Shown: piece after piece, positions 1 through 11,253 of the stretch | Layout: each line of letters opens with the position of its first letter | Numbering within the stretch: the first letter of the stretch is position 1 | Source: Prorocentrum cordatum | Lineage: Eukaryota > Sar > Dinophyceae > Prorocentrales > Prorocentraceae | Assembly: GCA_963575745.1 (NCBI GenBank) | Contig: CAUYUJ010018482.1 | Location: 247,814-311,813, forward strand | Direction of reading: 5' to 3' | Length of the DNA: 64,000 nucleotides | Notes under the pieces: model-generated | What the model was told of the DNA's origin: nothing | What the model saw: the letters and a program-made list of their open reading frames with translations, nothing else | Database searches by the model: none | Made by a program: the position numbers and the translations under genes

Positions 1-980
1 GGGGGGCTGCAGGGCTGGTAATCACAGGAATCGCTTCGGAGACATCAGACGCGTCGGTCTGTCGCATTCAGAGGTCTGAACTTGGTCTGATACTCAAGCT
101 AGGTTTGCCAAACTATTTGCATTGTTCGAGCCATCTTCAGGATTGCTGTCGATTTACGCGCGTAACTCGGGCTGTAGGAAAGCTACAGAGCTCGTACAGA
201 AGACAATTCAGCATCGGGGGCGTTCGGCTGTGGCATCGAGAGGTCTGAAATCGCTTGGGCTGAAAAACTAGTTGTTCTCTGCAATTTTTTTCGACATTAT
301 ATATTGTCAGGAAGCTCTACGAGCCCCCCGGCGGTAAGAAAGGTTGACGGTTTACCGCCGGCGCCCAGAGGCTGACGGCCTCGATCCACTGCGCGGTGAC
401 TCGGCGGTTGGGCCCTCAGGCAAGTCAAGTGAATCATCGGTAAGGGCAGCAAACTACCATGCCAAATGCAACCAGAACGATAATCTGCGACTCCATCAGC
501 GCATGTTCGACAACAACGACTTTGGCTTCCGCGAGCGTCGGACTGCGGCGTCGACCTACTGGCGCTGGGCCAAACACGGCAAAAACGAAGAACGCTTGAG
601 CATCGGTGGCACGGCTGGGCAGCCAGCGCAGCAGGCCGGCAAGCGGCGCCCTGCCGGAGGAGACAGGAAGAACAAAGAAAAAACAAAAACAGAAACAAAC
701 GAGGGGGGGATGGAACAAAAAGATGGGGCAGGCAGGCAGGCAGGAGGAGAAAAGCAGGAAAAGGAGAGAGAAACGCCGGACGCGTCCGTCGAGAAAGAAC
801 GCCTGCGAGCACCGCTCAGACCCGGTGGGGGGGAGCCAGGGAGAAGAACGACGGCAGCGACAGCAGCAAGAAAAATAGACGAAAGGCAAGGGAGACGAGG
901 AAAAGAACGGCACGACAAAAAAAAAAAAAAAAAAAAAAAAATCAGAGAAGAACTAAAAAACGAGAGAACTTAGACTCATT
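1..980. other. unassigned 5' stretch, purine-rich at 650-940
   Basis: No gene is recognised. The first 300 bases are mixed sequence. From about 650 the plus strand becomes G/A-rich and ends in a run of 25 A at 917-941. Open frames on both strands here have the biased composition expected from a purine-rich tract (Lys/Glu/Arg one way, Ser/Leu/Phe/Pro the other) and show no domain. Confidence 0.5.
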
Positions 981-1069
981 TATCGAACTCCCAGAAACAA
1001 TACAAAGGCTGTCTTCCGCAATGCCACAGATGAACTAAATATTGCGAACGCTCCCGCCGTGTGACGCGC

Positions 1070-1118
1070 TGACTTTATATATATATATATAATATATATA
1101 TTATATATATATATATTA
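1070..1118. repeat. (TA)n microsatellite
   Basis: Imperfect alternating TA tract. It lies about 570 bases beyond the 3' end of the minus-strand LINE coding region. It could be near that element's 3' terminus, but no target-site duplication was identified. Confidence 0.85.
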
Positions 1119-1129
1119 TGTTTGTTTAC

Positions 1130-1687
1130 ATCCTCGCGACAATAAGGCTTCCTCACGTGATCTCGGAAGGTCAACATCATTCAAAAAGTTGCACGGCGAA
1201 TGGCACACGAAGAGAGACAGGCGAAAAGCAGCACCAAAAAATATGGATTTGCCCGTGAAGCGCCCGCAGGACCTTGAAAATCGCATCTGGCCTTGAAATG
1301 ACAGCCAAACGCATAGCCAGAAGCGACAAGAGAGAGGAAAAGAAGGGAGGAGGACGGAGGGGGAGGGGAGAAGGGAGGGAGGGGGAGGGAAGGAAGAGCA
1401 GCAGGCAGAACAACAACAGAGGGGAGCGAGGAGGACGAGAAGGAGCGAGAGGCGCCGGACGCGCGACGGTGAAAACAGTCCCTGCTGCGCTCCGCACAGA
1501 GCACAGGACAGGGGGGAGGAGAAGGCGAGAAAAGAAGGGACGACGGACGACAGCAACAGCAGAACAACAAACGAAGGCAGACGGCGGGACCCAACAGCAG
1601 CAGGCAGGAGGGAGGAAGGGGAAGGGGGAAGGGAAAGAGGGGGGGGCAGGGAGGGGGAGAGGAGGAGGGAGACAGAGGCGAGGAGGA
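1130..1687. other. LINE 3' flank, purine-rich on plus strand
   Basis: This stretch lies downstream of the LINE reading frame on the minus strand. It is GA-rich on the plus strand from 1330 to 1680. The overlapping minus-strand frames are Ser/Pro/Leu low-complexity and are not called as genes. It may be the LINE 3' untranslated region or unrelated DNA. Confidence 0.35.
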
Positions 1688-3311
1688 TCAGCCGCGCCAG
1701 TCGCGACACCCGCGAAGAGGATGGAAGGCGAGCGGGACGCGAGACGAAAACGTGGAGCTCCAGTCATCGCAATGGCAGGCCCGCGCACGGAGGAGGCGCT
1801 GAAGCCGCCCTTGAAATCTTGAAACTGACGCTGCGCTGATGACATACTCGGGCAGAAGATTATATATCCGCGTCGCCCCAATAGCAGAATGCAATATGTA
1901 ATCTGGCGACTCGAAAGATGGCTCCTCCACGTGCCGCCAGTGTCGCCTGGGAGCCCGGGGCGGAGGGGGAGAGGAGGCCAAACGGAAAAACCGGGAGAAG
2001 CAGAGAGGACCGAGTCCCAACACCGCCTTGTGGATGACTCCGAGAATGCTGATATCACGCCGCGTGTCTAAAGGAGCCAAGTTGAAATGCATCAATGCGT
2101 CCAAAGCAGAAATATCGAGCGAACGCAAAAAACGCGTCAGGAGAGCGCCCATAGGAGCCAGCACCGACGACGACGCGTGGCTTACAGCACTCGTGCGGTA
2201 TTCAATATATGACAAAATGTGCGCTTTAAATAAACAAATCAGTTCAGCATCATTATGGAAACGGCGGGTACGAAGAAGACTGTACAAACGCCACGAGGCA
2301 CCAGATACGCACTTGTCGATAGCATCAATGATCAACAGCTTCGTATCAAAATAGATGCCGAGAATTTTAAAGCCGGCGCCCACCGGGCGAGAGCGCGACA
2401 GAATGTGCATGCTCTCTTTGGTGGGATCGAAACTAACGCGGTTGGCCTTTCCCCAGTCGTGCAATGACGATTGGCAATAGCGCGCAAGTGTGAAGGCTTC
2501 CTCGTCTGTGACAGCCGGCGCAACAGCCTTCCATGCATTCAGGTCATCAGCGTATAAAACTTCTTCAAACCCAACGGAACGCGTAGCTAAATAAGAATCA
2601 GAGAAATAAGTATTCCACAAGGATGGGCCGAAGAAGGTGCCTTGATAAACCATGTCTTGCATTGGAAAAGGCTCGGACTCCTGTCCGTTTACCACCCCCC
2701 GCGCAGAACGAGGGCGAAGCCAGCTCCCCAAGAGATCGACGAGCGTGCTTTGGACGCCAAAGGAACGGAGCTTATCACACAAACGATTTCGTTCAACGTG
2801 ATCGAAAGCACCAGACACATCAGAGCAGTAGAGAGCACCCCGGGAAAACAGGGAGAAGGAGAGGAACCAAGAGAGAACGAGGAAAAGGAAAGCGTCCCGG
2901 GCGCCGTGCTGCTGGCGATATGCAAACTGGCGCGGGCCGAACGCCCCGATCCGTTCCAAACGAAGGATAAACAGCGTGCCAACAATGCGCTCGACTTTCG
3001 ATAGCTGGGCGGTAAGATGATCCTCTGTAATTATCTGCATCCGCTGTCGTGTTCTTTTTGTGCTGTGGAAACAACCAGCGACAGCACCAAGATGCAGGCC
3101 AACGAGAGTGTGGTACGATCGATCGTGCTAAAAGACAGACGAGCAAGGCTAGCTCAACGGCGCAAGTCTTAAGCACTCTTGCCGGCAACAGATCGGGACC
3201 CGTACCGCTGTCTGCTCTCAGCGTGGCCAAAAAATACTTCGCAGTGCGCACTCTGAAACGGAGAAAGCCATCCGGCTCTTGAGCAGTCAGGGGAATAGAC
3301 AAATCAGACAA
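1688..3311 (-). pseudogene. LINE reverse transcriptase domain, frameshifted
   Basis: The enzyme would copy element RNA into DNA at a nicked target. The N-terminal part (3311 down to about 3020) reads SDLSIPLTAQEPDGF, then SGTGPDLLPARVLK (RT motif 0/1 region), and ends near HKKNTTADADNYRG. The frame then shifts and the larger frame (3040-1688, 450 residues) continues with a fingers segment, ALYCSDVSGAFDHVER (motif A, catalytic Asp), GPSLWNTYFSD (motif B region), EVLYADDLNAWK (motif C, the YADD catalytic pair) and SFDPTKESMHIL. A long thumb/connection region follows, ending HPLRGCRDWRG before the stop. All catalytic Asp residues are present, so the break is the frameshift near 3030 rather than active-site loss. 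The end at 1688 looks like the natural C-terminus of this LINE type. Confidence 0.9.
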
Positions 3312-3715
3312 CTCATTTAAAACTTAGACAACTCAGACACTCCATTTGCCGACAAAGCCCTTCGCGAATATTTCTGCTTTGTCCCGGCTCTCAACAGCCC
3401 AAGACCCGTCTGATCTCTTCAAAAAAAAAAATGAAGGCTTGGCAATCCGGCTTAAAATCGAGTTGGACAGCTTCCACTGCAATTTGCTCCCTCGCCGAAA
3501 GAATCGAAGCTTGAGCGTGTGTGTTCTATAAAACTACTATGCGCTTGCAACAAGCCCGCGCTACAACGCTGGCACGCAGCAAGAAAGAAGCCAGTTCCTG
3601 CGGCGAGGGTTGTTTCCTCAACCAGTTTCAAACATTCATCTGTCAACCAAGGGTGGGAAAAACAAAGACAGGAAAAAAAACACGATTCTCTCACAAAACC
3701 AAGAATAATGTCCGT
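3300..3715 (-). pseudogene. LINE endonuclease-RT linker, broken
   Basis: Minus-strand frames here contain FSHPWLTDECLKLVEE followed by FFLAACQRCSAGLLQAHSSF, and in another frame RSDGSWAVESRDKAE with FAKGFVGKW before a stop. A HPWLT/D-x-C segment followed by an Ala-rich helix is the usual linker between endonuclease and RT in jockey-like LINEs. A run of 10 or more A on the plus strand near 3421 is a likely frameshift site. Confidence 0.75.
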
Positions 3716-4375
3716 TAAAAGCTTGGCGGAAACATCTGGATTGCAATTTGAAATCCACTGTGAATCCTGAGAGCGCAGCCGTGCTTCCAGTAGAGCCCAA
3801 TTGGCTTCCGCAGAAAGCGCTCAAAGGAAAGAGAAGGAACAAATACTCGAATAGACAAACCACAATACTCAACTATTTCGCTTATCACTTCCACAATTAA
3901 AATATCCGGAACATCTGTCAGGTAAAAAAAAACACCCCGAATGGGGCGGCGTACCCGCTGTGACAAACCTCGGCTCTGCGCAAAATTCTTCAAATGCATC
4001 CCTTCCGGGGTAGAATGGCCATGAATCAACCAAAGCACATGATGAACATTAAATCGCCAACTAAAATTGTGCCTACGCTCTGATGCTGAAGACTGTCCAT
4101 TCTGAACGAAGGACATCAACAAAAGCAATTTCTCCGTATCGCGGCCGGCGGTACATACATCCTGCAAGGGGAGGGCCAAAATTGCAATGCACGAAAATAC
4201 ACGCCAACTCCGCGGTGGGAGAAATTAAAGTCTGCAGCACGCGGGAACAAGATGATCAACGACAACACAATTACCCCACCAAATTGGTGCGTTCTGTCGT
4301 CACGAAAGCATCGACTGATAATGACGGTTGGGACTGAATGGAAATAAGGAATTCGAATTAGCTGGCTCAACACGC
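3715..4375 (-). pseudogene. LINE AP-endonuclease domain, C-terminal part, broken
   Basis: Two overlapping minus-strand frames carry it. The upstream one (4373-4116) has GGVIVLSLIILFPRAADFNF and a VYFRALQF segment. The downstream one (4179-3715) has FNVHHVLWLIHGHSTPEG, GLSQRVRRPIRGVFF and LTDVPDILIVEVISEI. These correspond to the GDFN-H-x-x-W, TPEG, Q-x-x-x-x-PTR and LTD motifs of APE-type LINE endonucleases. The usual Gly-Asp before FNVHH, the catalytic Asp of that motif and the SDH histidine are not intact in this copy. The domain would nick target DNA, but this copy is inactive. Confidence 0.75.
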
Positions 4376-4429
4376 AAAAAAATCATGCAAAATGCATCGC
4401 TGAAAAAAAGAACGAGGAATCGAACAAGA

Positions 4430-4640
4430 GTACTCTGGCACCGCCTGGCGAAAATCGAAAATCCAACCTGCTCGACTAGAAATCAAGAGTAAGCCGGCTC
4501 GAAACATCACGGGTAAGGCGGGGGCACAGAAAATCAAGAGTAAAACGGCTCGAACTTTGGAAACTAAGGCAGCTCGGAAATTGCGGCGTAAGGCGGCTCC
4601 AAGACTCAAGCGTAAGGCGGCTCCAAAAAAAATGACGCAA
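4430..4640. repeat. degenerate ~27-bp tandem repeat
   Basis: Variants of GGCGGCTCCAAGACTCAAG / AATCAAGAGTAAGCCGGCTC recur about seven times. Read on the minus strand they give repeated SRLTL-like peptides; on the plus strand they give Lys/Arg/Ala-rich peptide. It lies just upstream of the recognisable LINE endonuclease and may be a repeat in the element's 5' region or an unrelated array. Confidence 0.6.
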
Positions 4641-6320
4641 AACTCTGGCTTCGCCGTGAAACCTGCATCTCAAATGGCCGATTTGGGAACGAAGACCTCG
4701 TTGTCCGACGCAAAAGCAACCGCACACTACTCACAAAATAATAGAAACCAGTAAAAGGACAAGGCAAAATAATACAAGGCAGACAAAATTGTTCACGACT
4801 CCATGCATTCTAGAAAATCAAGTCACTAAATGGCGCAAGACATGTTCCAAACAAGTCACCGGCCTACTGGGAAAAACCAACATTATCAACTGATATCGTG
4901 CGAGATGTTCACTACAATAACAGAACTGCGCGGGGCACAAGCTTTAATTTCTTAGCAACCCAATCACGTGTTGCGTTGATCTTTAATTAAACGTTAGAAC
5001 GAGAAACGCATCACTGGAAAATCAACAATCGTCTGTGTCTGATCCCTGGCAGCTTTCTCAGAAAAAAAAATGAATGAATAAAACCTTGGAAACAAACTAA
5101 GAACATGACTTACTGTAAACTTCGCATTTGAAACAATCTTCTGTAAATATACTACAATTGTGTCCAACTCTGACGTGTCGAACCCCATCACAACAATCAA
5201 ACAATGAAAAATGCCCATGGAATTTACCGATTGCAACTCTCGGCGTAAAACGCTGAAAGACGAGAACATCGCTTCAACAAAAACAAATCCATTGTCTCAG
5301 CATTTTTTTAATTATATATTGTCAACAAACTGATATAAACAAATTCACGAATCACGACACCCACTGAAGCGAACTCACCCAAAAACATGTCACAATTGAA
5401 TCTGTTATTTCCCAACGTACGCGCGAACGCTTCGTACTAACCATACTACCACGAATCTAGACACGACAGAAATAATAGATCATTTCATACTCCGCACCAA
5501 CAATCGTAATGCAAAACATATGCCGCATGTCTCTGGCTGCGATGTGCTTACGGTGTTCTGCTCATGAAAAATCTGCACCCACAAAACAATCTGGCCTTTC
5601 TCTCCTATAGTGCGACAAATAATTACGTACACTGGCCTTCTTCACAATCGACCCATTCCCTACCGGAACGTCTCAACGCTTTCGGCGCAAATTTTGTATA
5701 CACGAACACAGACGGCTCTCGATGCGTTTTTGTTTTTTCTGTTCCGCTCATGTGTCTGATTCAGCGCCTCTGCACTAAACATTCTTGCATATTCTTGCAT
5801 ATTTGGCTCTGGGACCAACATGACACGTGTTCTTTGTGTGTGAGCTCTTCCGTCCAATTACCAAAAATTGAATTTTGAAACGTATGGAATTCTGTTTGTA
5901 AGTTCGGCCGATACTACTCGGATCACTCGCTTGTATATTTATCCATAATTCGCAAACTGTATCGAAATTTCTTCTGATGACAAGAAATCCTTTATCAAAT
6001 CATATGAATGACAAGAAATGCTATAACTCCTACAAATAACTCAGACATTCAAAACGTCGATCGAAATGCAGACCAAAACAATTTTCTAAAATACTGATAA
6101 ACTCTACGCGACTTTTCCTGACCATCTTACTGCTATGACTCTTGTTATCTTCAAACTTTCTGATCTACACCGAGATTTATACACGATTCTTCAATTACAT
6201 CCAGAAAGGAACAAACACTGAACATTTCATTTTTCTTCACATTGGGAGACTTGGGGACACAACAAAAAATTGGGAGAACACGACATACTAGAACAGAAAC
6301 AAAACGACACATCTACACGA
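4641..6320. other. unassigned AT-richer stretch
   Basis: No domain was recognised on either strand. A plus-strand frame at 5564-5878 and a minus-strand frame at 5269-4994 have no recognisable motif and no intron signals worth calling. Composition is clearly more AT-rich than the rest of the window. Confidence 0.4.
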
Positions 6321-6329
6321 GTCTGTAAT

Positions 6330-6429
6330 TTGCTGTGGATATATATAATATATATATAATATATATATATATTATATATATAGATATATATTACCACTGC
6401 ACGCATAAATAAAATATTACATTAATAAG

Positions 6430-6510
<81 letters not shown>

Positions 6511-6520
6511 TTACGGATAC
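6330..6520. repeat. (TA)n microsatellite cluster
   Basis: Several long alternating TA tracts separated by short interruptions. The frames across them are poly Tyr-Ile artefacts. Confidence 0.95.
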
Positions 6521-6915
6521 ACATATGCATGCATGTGTGTATGTATGTATGAATGAGGGTGTATGTGTATGTATGTGCGTATGTTTGTGTATATATACAT
6601 CTATACACAAGACTGCTTCTGTGTATATCTGTATATGCACGCGCATAATGCTATGTAATATATGTAATATGTGTGTGTGTGTGTGAACAAACAACAACTG
6701 CATAACAACTGCTTCTTGTGTCATCTTCTCACATCTATACTGAAATCCCTATATACACATATGTGTATACACGCATCTACATATACATATTTGCACATAC
6801 GCGCGTATATGTGTACATACATATACATACATACATACATACACACATACATATACATACATGTGTATGTACGTATGTATGTATGATGGTGCATGTGTAT
6901 GTCTGTATATATGTA
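6521..6915. repeat. GTAT/CATA tetranucleotide-type microsatellite
   Basis: Runs of GTATGTAT, GTGTGTGT and CATACATA. Open in all frames because there are few stop triplets on one strand. Not coding. Confidence 0.9.
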
Positions 6916-7091
6916 TATATCTCCCGGGAGCAGGGTGTTCGGGAGGACGGGGGCTTGGGAGGAAGGGGGGTCCCCCCAGTTTCGATCGATGGCGCCAAGT
7001 GTTGGGGCGGGGGGGCCGCCCCCTGGTTCGAAACGCGCCGCTGAATGTTCCCAAAATAAGCGCCCGTGAAGCGCGCTTTCATATATATATA

Positions 7092-7177
<86 letters not shown>

Positions 7178-7213
7178 TGATCCACCGCCGCTTTACGGTG
7201 GAAATTTGCAAAT
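6916..7213. other. GC-rich spacer followed by (TA)n and (GA)n
   Basis: A GC-rich segment with a G7 run and a GGTTCGAA motif (6916-7075) is followed by CGCTTTCATATATAT, a TA tract (7081-7135) and a GA tract (7139-7174). A similar join of a CTCTTTCATATATAT-like sequence to a TA tract occurs at 9940-9986. Confidence 0.7.
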
Positions 7214-7585
7214 CCCACCAGCCCTTTAGGGCGTGAGCGATTTAGGAGAGTTCCTCTGCCAACCCCCCTTCTTTCCCTTTTTTCTTATAATTTTTGTTTT
7301 ATTTTTTTTTTTTTTTTTTTTCTCTTCCTCTCTGTTTTGTCTCGGGGAGGGGTTTACCCCTCCCCTTACCCCTCCCCACTGACCTGGACGGGGCGTTCCG
7401 CGACGCGTTGGGACGCCCAAGATGGCTCAAGACAGCTCCAAGAGCGAAAAGGCGAGAAAGCACAAAACATTGATTTTACCTAGGTTTTGGAAGGATTTTG
7501 GCCTCTTGGGGGGGAGCCCAAGAGGCGATCCGAGGCACTCTAGAGGGGCGAGGCTAATTAAGGCTCCCCCCTTCTTTGATAGATC

Positions 7586-8410
7586 TCCTCCAAGATGGCC
7601 CCAAGAGCGCCCCAAAGGCTCCCAAGAGCGCCCCAAGAGCGCCCCAAGAGGGCCCCAAGAGGCCCCAAGAGGCCCCCAAGAGGCCTCCAAGAGGCTGCCA
7701 AGAGACCCCCAAGAGGCCCCAAGAGAGTCCAAGATGGCCCAAGACGGCTCCAAGAGCGAAAAGGCGAGAAAGCAAAAAACATTGATTTTACCTAGGTTTT
7801 GGAAGGATGTTGGCCTCTTGGGGGGCCCAAGAGGCGACTCGAGGCACTCTAGAGGGGCAACGCTAATTGGGGACCCCCTCTTCTTTGATCGATCTCCTCC
7901 AAGATGGCCCCAAGAGCGCCCCGAAGGCTCCCAAGAGCGCCCCAAGAGCGCCCCAAGAGTGCCCCAAGAGGCCCCAAGAGGCGCCCAAGAAGCCTCCAAA
8001 AGGCTCCCAAGAGACCCCCAAGAGGCCCAAGAGGCTCCCAAGACGGCTCCAAGAGCGAAAAGGCGAGAAAGCACAAAACATTGATTTTACCTAGGTTTTG
8101 GAAGGATTTTGGCATCTTGGGGGAGCCCAAGAGGCGACTCGAGGCACTCTAGAGGGGCAAGGCTAATAAGCAACCCCCCCTTTTTGGATAGATCTCATCC
8201 AAGATGGCCCCAAGAGCGCCTCGAAGGCTCCCAAGAGCGCCCCAAGAGCGCCCCAAGAGGGCCCCAAGAGGCCCCAAGATGCCCCCAAGAAGCCTCCAAG
8301 AGGCCCCCAAGAGACCCCCAAGAGGCCACAAGAGGCTCCCCGAGATACGCAAGAGGCCCCGGGGACCGCCAAGAGGCCCCAAGGACGGCCCAAGAGGCCC
8401 CCAAGCTCGC
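7586..8410. repeat. CAAGAGGCCCC degenerate ~11-bp tandem arrays in ~305-bp modules
   Basis: Short variants such as CCCAAGAGGCC and CCCAAGAGCGC repeat dozens of times. All three frames stay open on both strands, giving Pro-Lys-Arg-Pro-Gln-Glu-like or Leu-Gly-Ala-Ser-Trp-like peptides. These are array translations, not proteins with support. Confidence 0.9.
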
Positions 8411-8640
8411 AATTGTCCTCCTCCTCCTCCTCCTCCTCCTCCTCTTTTTCTTCCTCCTCCCTCCTCCCCCTCCCCCTCCTCCTCCTCCTCCTCCTCCTCC
8501 TTCTCCTTTTCCTCCTTCTCGTCCTCCTCGTCCTCGCAGTCCTCCATCTCCTCCTCCTTATCTTCCTCCTCCTCCTCCTCCTCCTGCTCCTCCTCCTGCT
8601 CCTCCTCCTGCTCCTCCTCTACCTCCTCCTACTCCGACGA
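8411..8640. repeat. (CTC)n imperfect microsatellite
   Basis: Plus-strand CTC/TCC tract that reads as poly-Ser, poly-Leu or poly-Pro. A nearly identical tract occupies the matching place in block B at 13376-13580. Confidence 0.95.
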
Positions 8641-8814
8641 CGACGGCTCCTCCTACATCCTCTCCCTCTTGGGGTATATGGCGGCTCACCCCGCCCTCTG
8701 TTCTTCTGCATGCTCCCCCGCTTCCCTCATAACCTCCACTCCCCTGGGACTCATTTCTGGACGGGCTGGTGGGGATACGCGAAGCGTCTAGAATTTTTTC
8801 CTCCGGAGCCCGGG

Positions 8815-8944
8815 GGTTTCCCCCCCCCTCCCCGAAAAATCCCCCCCCCCCTCCCTGCTGGAACCCCTCCCCCCCCCTTCCCCCTCCTCCCGGCAAAAAC
8901 CCTCACCTCCCCAACCCTCTCCCCCCCCCCCCCCCCCCCCCCAC

Positions 8945-9007
<63 letters not shown>

Positions 9008-9012
9008 CCCGA
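8815..9012. repeat. poly-C-rich tract
   Basis: C-runs interrupted by a few other bases, with an almost pure C stretch at about 8945-9004. Its length in the assembly is likely to be unreliable. Confidence 0.9.
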
Positions 9013-9024
9013 AAGCCGAGGGGG

Positions 9025-9930
9025 TTCACTAACGGTTCGAACCCTCCTTCCCCCCTCTCCGGAATCCGGAAACCCGGGGGGGGTCACTACCGGTTGGACC
9101 CCCCCCCCCCCCCCACGCACCGCCAGCAAACGACTCCCGGTCCCTACCACCGCTCGCATCACATCCCCCACTGTTGTTCCCAGCGCCACTGTCCTCACCA
9201 CCACTGTCCCCACTGGTTCCACCACCGTCCCTATTGTCCCCACCAGTGCCCCCACCACTGTCGCACTGTCCCCACTGTTCCCACAACTGTTCCCACCACG
9301 GTTCCACTCTCCCCACTGTCTCCACGGACCCAACCACTGCCTATCCCCACTGTCCCCACTGTCCCACTGACTCCTCCGCTGTCCCACTGAGCTGTCCCAC
9401 TGTTCCCACCACTGTCCCCACTGTCCCCACCACTGTCCCCACTGTACCTCTGTCCCATTGTCCCACCGCCGTCCTCGCCACCGCCTTTACCAGTGTCCCC
9501 ACCACCATTGTACCCTCCACTGTCCCAGTGTTTCCACCTCATTCCCACTGTCCCCACACCACTGTCCCCACCACCACCGTTCCCACCACTGTCCACTGTC
9601 CCCCCTGTTCCCACCATTGTCCCCACCACTGTCCCCACCACTACCGTCCCCACCACTGTCCCACTGTCCCCCCACTGTCCCCACCACTGTCCCGCTGTCC
9701 CCTCACCACTGTCCCCACCAACACCGTCCCCACCACTGTCCGCACCCCCACTCGGTTTTCGAGGGGGGGGGGGGGGGGGGTTCGAACCGGTAGTGACCCC
9801 CCCCCTTTTCATGATGAGCTGGGGGGGGGGGGGAGGGGGTTCGAACCGGTAATGACCCCCCCCGGTTTTCCGGAGTGGGGGGGGGGGGGAGGGGTTCGAA
9901 CGGTAGTGACCCCCCCGGTTTTCCGCCAGC
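9025..9930. repeat. GGTTCGAACC repeats flanking a CCCACTGT array
   Basis: At least three near-direct copies of a GGGGTTCGAACCGGTAGTGA unit followed by a C-run lie at about 9776, 9836 and 9892, with an inverted relative at about 9070-9102. Between them, 9170-9755 is a degenerate CCCCACCACTGT array. The GGTTCGAACC core is palindromic and resembles a tRNA T-arm sequence, but no tRNA fold accompanies it. Confidence 0.75.
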
Positions 9931-9947
9931 AGCGGTAGAACATGCTC

Positions 9948-9990
<43 letters not shown>

Positions 9991-10265
9991 AGTGTGAGTA
10001 GGTATGTACGTATATACATGCACACACGTTAATATGATTGTGTGTACAGATGGTTTCAAACCCCTCCCCCCCGCGGTCCCCTGTCTTCCCAATGGGGGGA
10101 GGGGTTCACAACCCCCCCCCTCACCCACTCGGCGCCGGCGCTGGCGCTGGCGGTCGCCAGCAGTTCCAACGGCGGGGGCGCAGCGACGCTGACCAGAGGC
10201 AACCCAAAGGGGGGGGGTGGGGGGCGTTTCAAGCTCCCCCCGTGGCGCTGGCGCCGGCGCCGGCG
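9948..10265. other. (TA)n followed by GC-rich spacer
   Basis: A TA tract (9950-9986) precedes about 280 bases of GC-rich sequence. Two GGCGCTGGCG-type clusters (about 10133-10155 and 10243-10265) bracket a short region. No gene is recognised. Confidence 0.6.
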
Positions 10266-10269
10266 GGGA

Positions 10270-10985
10270 CGCAGCGACGATTACCACCACTACCACCACC
10301 ACCATACCACCACCACAACTGCCTCAACCCACCACCACCACCACCAACCCACCACACAACCAACACCACCACAGCCACCACCACCACAACCACCACCGCC
10401 ACAACTTACTATCACCACCACCACCACCACAAACACCACCACTACCACCACCACCACCACAATCAACCTCCACCACCACCACCACAACCACCACCAGTAC
10501 TCGCAGCACAACCCACCACCACCACCACCACCACCACAAACCAGCACAACACCACCACCACCACCACCACAGCCACCACCACCACCACCGCCACCACCAC
10601 CACCAACACCACCTCCACAAACCACCGCCACCACAACCACCACCTCCACCACCACCATGAACGACCACCACCCCGCTACCAAGCCACCACCACCACCACA
10701 ACCCACCACCACCACCACCACCACCACCGCCACAAACCACCACCAACCACCACCACCACCCACAACCACCACCACCACCACAACCACCACCACCACCACA
10801 CACCACCACCACCACCACGACCACCACCACCACCACCACCACCACCCACTACCACAACGACCACCACCACCACCACAACAAGCCACCACACCACCACCAC
10901 CACCACCACCACAACCACTACCACCGCCACCATCACCACCGCCACCACAACACACCACCACCACCACCACCACCACCATTACCGT
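10270..10985. repeat. (CAC)n imperfect trinucleotide tract
   Basis: About 700 bases of CCACCACCA with CAA interruptions. It reads as poly-Thr, poly-His or poly-Pro on the plus strand and poly-Val, poly-Trp or poly-Gly on the minus strand. An 840-residue open frame starting at 10042 runs through this tract and the next arrays and is an artefact. Confidence 0.95.
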
Positions 10986-11074
10986 CCTCGTCGACGCTCC
11001 CCGCAGCCGCCGCCCGCCGCCGCAGGCGCAGGCGCCGCCCCGAGAAGAGGGAGAGAGGAGAAATAGGACAGGAA

Positions 11075-11217
11075 AAGGGGGGGTTCGAACCCCCCTCTCC
11101 CCTCCATCACGGGAAGGGGGGTTCCACCCCCCCCCCCTCCATCCAGGGGGGGGGTCTGGTTCCACCCCCCTCTCCAAGCGACTACAGAACGCGTTTTCTT
11201 CACATATGTATATCGTA

Positions 11218-11250
<33 letters not shown>

Positions 11251-11253
11251 TGT
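11075..11253. repeat. G/C-run hairpin units and (TA)n
   Basis: GGGGGGTTCGAACCCCCC and two further G-run/C-run segments are followed by a short unique piece and a TA tract (11227-11250) that directly abuts composite block C. Confidence 0.6.

Larger units (their letters stand above)
1688..4375 (-). mobile_element. non-LTR retrotransposon (LINE) remnant, nearly complete ORF2
   Basis: Read on the minus strand, the segment gives in order: an AP-endonuclease C-terminal half (about 4375-3720), a linker with HPWLTDECLKLVEE (about 3690-3450), a stretch reading RSDGSWAVESRDKAE (about 3420-3350), and a reverse transcriptase from about 3311 to 1688. Each piece sits in a different frame, so the single ancestral protein is broken by several indels and stops. 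The layout (endonuclease, then RT, with no RNase H) is that of jockey/X-element/CR1-type LINEs. The 5' part of the endonuclease and any ORF1 were not recognised beyond about 4375. The element is judged inactive. Confidence 0.88.
7214..8774. repeat. composite repeat block A (inverted ends CCCACCAGCCC / GGGCTGGTGGG)
   Basis: The block opens with CCCACCAGCCCTTTAGGGCG and closes with GGGCTGGTGGGGATACGCGA, so its ends are inverted repeats of about 11 bp. Inside are a pyrimidine/G-rich leader (to about 7420), three tandem ~305-bp modules (starting near 7428, 7738 and 8039) each joining an ATTGATTTTACC segment to a CAAGAGGCCCC array, a CTC tract (8411-8640) and a unique-looking tail (8650-8774). Blocks at 11254 and 12542 share this plan. 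The origin is unknown and no transposase was seen. Confidence 0.75.

Noticed and set aside
5564-5878. 104-codon plus-strand frame in AT-rich DNA
   Set aside because: No recognised family, no supporting splice or promoter signal, and composition compatible with chance.
9776-9910. tRNA genes from GGTTCGAACC motifs
   Set aside because: No acceptor stem, D-arm or anticodon arm can be drawn around the motif, and flanks are homopolymer C/G runs.
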